18,375 bases of DNA. Source: Fibrobacteraceae bacterium. GTDB taxonomy: Bacteria; Fibrobacterota; Fibrobacteria; Fibrobacterales; Fibrobacteraceae. Under the pieces are notes generated by a model. It was not told the DNA's origin and ran no database searches. It worked only from the letters and a program-made list of their open reading frames with translations. Below are positions 14,412 through 18,375 of this stretch, piece by piece. The position numbers and the translations under genes are program-made. The DNA lies in NCBI GenBank assembly GCA_021443045.1, contig JABUUT010000022.1:37064-55438 (forward strand). Direction: 5' to 3'. The number at the start of each line of letters is the position of its first letter. Within the stretch, counting starts at the first letter, position 1.

Positions 14412-14615
14412 CTATCTTAAATCCAACCGGTCCAATTCCCTAGACAAAGAATCGGTCTGCAATTCCACATGATGCAGCTTATTCTTCAAGGTGTCTATAG
14501 ACTGAATCAACTGGGTGTTTCTATGGGTTAGTTTAGAAATTTCTTCTTCTTTCTGCGGGTCACTGCAAGCAGCCAGCAAAAGAAAAACAATGAATGTAAA
14601 AAACAGATTCTTCAT
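14412..14615 (-). CDS. Small coiled-coil lipoprotein
   Basis: A 67-aa protein: residues 1-17 are a signal peptide with lipobox LLAAC (C17), followed by a charged helix of about 45 residues (QKEEEISKLTHRNTQLIQSI...) with heptad spacing of Leu/Ile/Val, ending DRLDLR. The build resembles Lpp-type murein lipoproteins, but there is no C-terminal Lys for attachment to peptidoglycan, so it is only analogous. It is the first gene of the minus-strand series and divergent from the U32 gene, 44 bp from start to start. A small periplasmic structural or adaptor role is a guess; function unknown. Confidence 0.78.
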   Translation of the reverse strand: MKNLFFTFIVFLLLAACSDPQKEEEISKLTHRNTQLIQSIDTLKNKLHHVELQTDSLSRELDRLDLR

Positions 14616-14659
14616 GATATCAAATATACAAAACTAAAAAAAATTCTAAATTGCAAACT
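14616..14659. promoter_or_regulatory. Divergent intergenic region, presumed two-way promoter
   Basis: 44 bp separate the start codons of the small lipoprotein (minus) and the U32 gene (plus). It is very AT-rich, with an A8 run at 14636-14643. On the minus strand TATATT lies 7-12 nt before the lipoprotein ATG. No Shine-Dalgarno is visible on either side. Promoters for the two directions must overlap here or reach into the opposite gene, or one transcript is leaderless. This is the most likely start of the long minus-strand unit, but specific -35/-10 boxes cannot be fixed. Confidence 0.4.
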
Positions 14660-17251
14660 ATGAAAACACCGGAACTTCTCTTACCCGTTGGAAACAAACA
14701 AATGCTAGAAGCCGCCATCAAGAATGGCGCCGACGCCGTGTACTACGGAGTTCCACACTTTAACGCCCGAGGCCGCACCGAAGATTTTAACCTAGAAGAC
14801 GTTGCCGAAATGATCCAGTATGCCCGCATTCGTGGGGTACGCTCCTTTTTGGCCATGAATATCTTGGTTTTTCAAGATGAAATGGAAAAACTCCCCCCCT
14901 TTCTGGAACAGGTTATTTCTCTAAAGCCCGATGCCTTTATAGTACAAGATATTGGACTTGCCCGACTGATTAAAGCCATAGAGCCCAACCAGGAAATTCA
15001 CGCCAGCACCCAAATGACCCTTGCCAGTGCCGAAGCAGTCAATTTGGTAAAAGACCTTGGTTTCAAAAGGGCTGTACTTTCTCGCGAGCTTTCGTTAAAG
15101 CAAATTCAAAGTATCAAAAACGAAACCGATTTGGAACTGGAAGTTTTTGTTCACGGAGCCCTCTGCGTTTCTTATTCCGGCCAATGCCTTACCAGCGAAA
15201 ACTTTGGCGGGCGCTCAGCCAACCGCGGGCAATGCGCACAAAGTTGCCGACTCCCCTACCGTCTTTTTGTAGATGGGAATGAAGTAAAAAATAAGGTACC
15301 CTACCTATTTAGCCCCAAAGACCTTTGTGCCCTGCCCAAACTCAACGAAATGGCTAAAATAGGAATAGAATCCTTAAAAGTGGAAGGGCGGCTAAAAAGC
15401 CCCGAATATGTAGCCGCTGTAGCCAAGGCCTACCGCAAAGTTCTCGACAATAATGCCTTGGGCGAAAGCGGCCTAGAATCTCTTACCAAAAGCGACATGG
15501 AGCCACTGGAAGTACTTTTTTCTAGAGGCCTCTACACGGGATGGCTAGAAGGGGTCAACCACCAGCAATTGGTTGAAGGAAGTTTTTCAAACCACCATGG
15601 AGAATACCTTGGCACCGTTCACCACACCAACAGGCAAGGCGTTTATGTGGAACAACGAAAACTAGAAAATAAATTTGATTACTTTGCAGAACCACTACCA
15701 GGCGACGGCATTCTCTTTGAAGAAGATAATCATAACGATGGTGAAAATAATTTGGGAGCAAGGCTTTACAAATACTCCCTTCAAGACCAAAACGGCAAAC
15801 CTTTTGGCAAAAGAACAAACCACCGAACCGCAAACCTGTATAAAAACCACAATCCAATTTTTCTCTTAGAATTTAGCAGAGAGTTTAAACTTTATAATAT
15901 AAAGCCGGGTATGAAGGTTTACCGCAACGACTCCCCCGCCTTAGAAAAGGAACTGCACAGAACCTTTACCGAACGGGAATTCGATAAGAAAATCCCTGTA
16001 AAAATGGAACTTTATGGAAAAATTGGCGAACCACTCCAATTAAAAATTAGCGACCCATGGGGAAACTCCGCCTATAGCACCTCTGAATTTATTCTAAAAG
16101 AATGCAATAAGGACCCATACAAAAACCCTAACAAAGACGCCTATAAGGAGCTTTTCGCACTCAGCTCAACTCCATACAAATTAATTCTTCTAAACAATAA
16201 AACTCCACTTAACGCCTTCATTCCCGACAAAATTTTACGTAGCCTACGCCAAGAAGCCACAGAAGCCCTTAACACCAAACGCACTCAATGGAAAAATTTA
16301 AAACCCAATGCTGAAAATGGCACTCGTCTATTGAGCTGTGCCCGACCTTTCCAAATTAACATTCCATCCGAAAAAAACACTGATGCAGAAATTTCGGTTC
16401 TAGTTCGTCGTCCCGACCAAATCGAAGCCTTGAAGCACCTACCTATACACAATGTTATTATGGATTTTGACTGGGGGGTAAAATATGATTCCTCTCTAGA
16501 ACAAATTAGAGAGTTTGGCTTTAAAGCGGGCATAGCCACCCTACGGATCCACAAACCGGGAGAAAACCACTACCTCAAAAACATACTGCGGCTATCCCCC
16601 GATTTTGCTTTGGTACGAAGTTTAGGAGCTTTAGCCATTCTTAAAGATAGTGGAATTCCTCTTACAGGCGACTATAGCCTTAACGCCACAAATTGCCTTT
16701 CATACCAATGGCTATTGTCCCAAGGGCTACAAACTCTGCATCCCTCCTGGGATTTAAACAGTGCTCAACTTTTTGACCTTTTGAAAAATATCAATGGTAA
16801 AAATTTGGAATTGGCAATACACCAATACATGCCTGCATTCCATAGCGAATATTGCGCCTTTGCCAAGTCCCTTACCACAGGCCGAGCGTTCCCGGAATGT
16901 GGTAAAATTTGCACCAAGCACAAAGTTGAAATTTTAGACCACAAAGGGGAGCGTCATTTTTTACAAAGTGATGCAGAATGCCGCAACACGCTCTTTGTGG
17001 GTAAACCCCAATCGGCTCTAAAACTTTTACCCCAACTTAAACAAAACGGTGTTTTCCATTTTCGTTTAGAAATGCTTGACGAAGCCCCCGAAATAGTGCG
17101 CCAAAAAGTACAAATTTACGCGCAAGCCATTCGTGGAAAAACCTCCATTGAGCAGGCCATTCAACAAGTGGGCGTCCAAGAGAAATATGGCCTTACCGAA
17201 GGCCAACTTTTTAACGAAACGCCATGGCACGACCGTAAGAAAAAAAATTAA
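14660..17251 (+). CDS. U32-family protein, RlhA-like (putative rRNA hydroxylase / peptidase U32)
   Basis: An 863-aa protein, started at the ATG at 14660; the in-frame TTG 9 bp upstream adds only three residues. Residues about 1-300 are the U32 domain: LLLPVGNKQMLEAAIKNGAD, FNARGRTEDF, VHGALCVSYSGQC and GRSANRGQCAQSCRLPY. C169, C176, C192 (and C196) and C223 fall where U32 enzymes such as UbiU hold a 4Fe-4S cluster. A DUF3656-like middle follows (FAEPLPGDGILF, about 350-365). Residues about 590-850 are a second U32-like module ending in CAFAKSLTTGRAFPECGKICTKH and DAECRNTLF. The closest characterised relative by layout is RlhA (YdcP), which hydroxylates C2501 of 23S rRNA in E. coli; it is annotated as a peptidase only for historical reasons. 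This protein is about 200 aa longer. It is divergent from the heme cluster, and a TRIC-type gene follows 10 bp after its stop. Confidence 0.88.
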   Translation: MKTPELLLPVGNKQMLEAAIKNGADAVYYGVPHFNARGRTEDFNLEDVAEMIQYARIRGVRSFLAMNILVFQDEMEKLPPFLEQVISLKPDAFIVQDIGLARLIKAIEPNQEIHASTQMTLASAEAVNLVKDLGFKRAVLSRELSLKQIQSIKNETDLELEVFVHGALCVSYSGQCLTSENFGGRSANRGQCAQSCRLPYRLFVDGNEVKNKVPYLFSPKDLCALPKLNEMAKIGIESLKVEGRLKSPEYVAAVAKAYRKVLDNNALGESGLESLTKSDMEPLEVLFSRGLYTGWLEGVNHQQLVEGSFSNHHGEYLGTVHHTNRQGVYVEQRKLENKFDYFAEPLPGDGILFEEDNHNDGENNLGARLYKYSLQDQNGKPFGKRTNHRTANLYKNHNPIFLLEFSREFKLYNIKPGMKVYRNDSPALEKELHRTFTEREFDKKIPVKMELYGKIGEPLQLKISDPWGNSAYSTSEFILKECNKDPYKNPNKDAYKELFALSSTPYKLILLNNKTPLNAFIPDKILRSLRQEATEALNTKRTQWKNLKPNAENGTRLLSCARPFQINIPSEKNTDAEISVLVRRPDQIEALKHLPIHNVIMDFDWGVKYDSSLEQIREFGFKAGIATLRIHKPGENHYLKNILRLSPDFALVRSLGALAILKDSGIPLTGDYSLNATNCLSYQWLLSQGLQTLHPSWDLNSAQLFDLLKNINGKNLELAIHQYMPAFHSEYCAFAKSLTTGRAFPECGKICTKHKVEILDHKGERHFLQSDAECRNTLFVGKPQSALKLLPQLKQNGVFHFRLEMLDEAPEIVRQKVQIYAQAIRGKTSIEQAIQQVGVQEKYGLTEGQLFNETPWHDRKKKN

Positions 17252-17261
17252 ATTTAGTGTT

Positions 17262-17867
17262 ATGCTGCTCCTTGTTCTAGACATACTCGGTACATTCGCC
17301 TTTGCCATTTCTGGAGCCGAGAAAGCGGTGCGCTACAGACTAGACTGGCTAGGCCTCATTGTACTTGCAACGGTTACCGGAGTGGGCGGAGGCATTTTAC
17401 GGGATGTAATGCTGGGAACCACGCCCCCTGTAGCCCTAACAAACCCCATCTACATTCCCATTTGCATAATAGGAGCTTTTTTCTATTTGGCTTTGTGCAA
17501 AAAAATACGAAAAATCCGTAACCTTATTCTTATTGCCGATGCATTGGGCCTTGGATTTTTTACAGCTGTAGGAGCCGCCAAAGCCGATGCCTTGGCCGCC
17601 GGCCCATACTCCGTTATTTTATTTGCATCCATTACCGCAGCCGGCGGCGGGCTTATCCGCGATGTTTTAGTGAGTGAAATACCCCAAGTTTTAAAAAGCG
17701 ACTTTTACGCAACCGCAGCAATCATCGGAGGCATTTTATTTTATGCATTAGATTTTACCAATTTGGGAAGCACCCCCCAAATTTTAACAACCACCGGTTT
17801 TACTTTTTTACTCCGACTTTTTGCCATGCGTAAAAAATTGGAACTTCCCAAAACAAGAAAAATATGA
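17262..17867 (+). CDS. TRIC-type cation channel family membrane protein (UPF0126 / YicG-like)
   Basis: A 201-aa membrane protein, starting at the ATG at 17262, 10 bp after the U32 stop; the frame is open upstream inside U32 but residues there are not membrane-like. About seven hydrophobic helices arranged as two repeats, each with the family signature: GVGGGILRDVMLG (about residues 35-47) and AAGGGLIRDVLVSEIP (about 125-140). Bacterial members of this family are homologues of trimeric intracellular cation channels, and some are reported as amino-acid (glycine) transporters, so the solute is uncertain. Length is normal for the family. Its stop overlaps the next start by four bases (ATGA), implying coupling with the hydrolase. 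Confidence 0.9.
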   Translation: MLLLVLDILGTFAFAISGAEKAVRYRLDWLGLIVLATVTGVGGGILRDVMLGTTPPVALTNPIYIPICIIGAFFYLALCKKIRKIRNLILIADALGLGFFTAVGAAKADALAAGPYSVILFASITAAGGGLIRDVLVSEIPQVLKSDFYATAAIIGGILFYALDFTNLGSTPQILTTTGFTFLLRLFAMRKKLELPKTRKI

Positions 17868-18375
17868 CAAATCAATTTTCAAAATGGGTTGCTTGCTGGG
17901 GTAACGCCACTTCCATAACCGACCGCAAAGAATCCGTTTATGCCAAGGACTTAACGCTCCGCTACCCTATACGAATTTGTTTTTCGGGAAATCGGTTGCG
18001 TTTTCATTTTTCAAACTTGACCGGAACAGAACCTGTTACCATTACCGCAGCCTTTGTAGCAAAGAAGACCGACAGTCACAGCAATCCTTACCAACCGATT
18101 CCCATTACTTTTGCACAAAGTAACTGTGTAGGCATTCCAAGCGGCACCGAAATTTTAAGCGATGAAATCGGTATAGAAATAATCGCCGGCGAAATGGTGG
18201 AAGTAAGCCTGTACTTTGCTGATTACACACAAATGAATTCAGGTACTTTAATTACAGGCCCCTTATCCACTGGCAAATACAGCTACGGAAACTACGCCCA
18301 ATCTAGTGAACTCCCCGCAAACCTTACCAGAAGCACCAACTGGTTCTATTTTTTAAACACCATCGATATTTTTAC
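17864..18375 (+). CDS. SGNH/GDSL-type hydrolase, N-terminal part (cut by window edge)
   Basis: Starts at the ATG at 17864, overlapping the TRIC stop by ATGA, and stays open for 170 codons to the window edge. Visible text WVACWGNATSITDR, then TLRYPIRICFSGNRLRFHFSNLTGTEPVTITAAFVA, and later STNWFYFLNTIDIF. The 'W-G-A, R-x-S-x-G-x-x-L-R-x-x-x-S-N-x-x-G-x-x-P' pattern is that of the beta-rich N-terminal region found before the SGNH catalytic domain in a group of GDSL-like lipases and esterases. The catalytic GDS block is expected beyond the edge and is not seen. There is no signal peptide at this start. Substrate unknown. Confidence 0.72.
   Translation, partial: MTNQFSKWVACWGNATSITDRKESVYAKDLTLRYPIRICFSGNRLRFHFSNLTGTEPVTITAAFVAKKTDSHSNPYQPIPITFAQSNCVGIPSGTEILSDEIGIEIIAGEMVEVSLYFADYTQMNSGTLITGPLSTGKYSYGNYAQSSELPANLTRSTNWFYFLNTIDIF

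Noticed and set aside
17133..17261. Upstream extension of the TRIC-type gene
   Set aside because: These 43 residues lie inside the U32 coding region in another frame and are polar, unlike the family, whose first helix begins at the ATG at 17262.

Overview
The window looks like chromosome from a member of the Fibrobacteres (Fibrobacter or a close relative). The grounds are two lipoproteins with long Ser-rich linkers behind the lipobox, one carrying a FISUMP domain (Fibrobacter succinogenes major paralogous domain), and the absence from this gene set of the oxygen-dependent or canonical late heme enzymes. No RNA gene, transposase, CRISPR array or phage gene was seen.

Layout. Positions 1-14615 hold 13 genes, all on the minus strand and mostly 1-30 bp apart or overlapping, so they may form one long transcription unit read from right to left. 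In that order: a small coiled-coil lipoprotein, an RfbD-like dTDP-4-dehydrorhamnose reductase, the radical SAM enzyme AhbC, a 793-aa Ser-rich lipoprotein with a C-terminal histidine-phosphatase domain, a fused AhbA-AhbB siroheme decarboxylase, an unrecognised polytopic membrane protein, HemA, HemC, a CobA-HemD fusion, a CbiX-CysG(N) fusion, a 416-bp repeat-filled gap, HemB, a FISUMP lipoprotein, and HemL (3' end cut off by the window edge). On the plus strand, from 14660, are a long U32-family protein (RlhA-like), a TRIC/UPF0126 membrane protein and the 5' part of an SGNH/GDSL-type hydrolase.

How the genes fit together. HemA and HemL make 5-aminolevulinate from glutamyl-tRNA (C5 pathway). HemB, HemC and the HemD half give uroporphyrinogen III. 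The CobA half and the CysG(N)/CbiX fusion give precorrin-2, sirohydrochlorin and siroheme. AhbAB and AhbC then carry siroheme to didecarboxysiroheme and on to Fe-coproporphyrin III. This is the siroheme-dependent (alternative) heme route, here compacted by three gene fusions. HemE, HemG/HemN and HemH are absent from the window, as expected for this route, but AhbD, the last step to heme, is also absent and must lie elsewhere if heme is the product.

The least explained parts are the genes within the heme cluster that are not known heme enzymes: the histidine-phosphatase lipoprotein between ahbC and ahbAB, the membrane protein before hemA, and the AT-rich FISUMP lipoprotein between hemB and hemL. 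Also unexplained is the gap upstream of hemB, built from heptanucleotide tandem repeats, a 28-bp near-identical direct repeat and a perfect hairpin.
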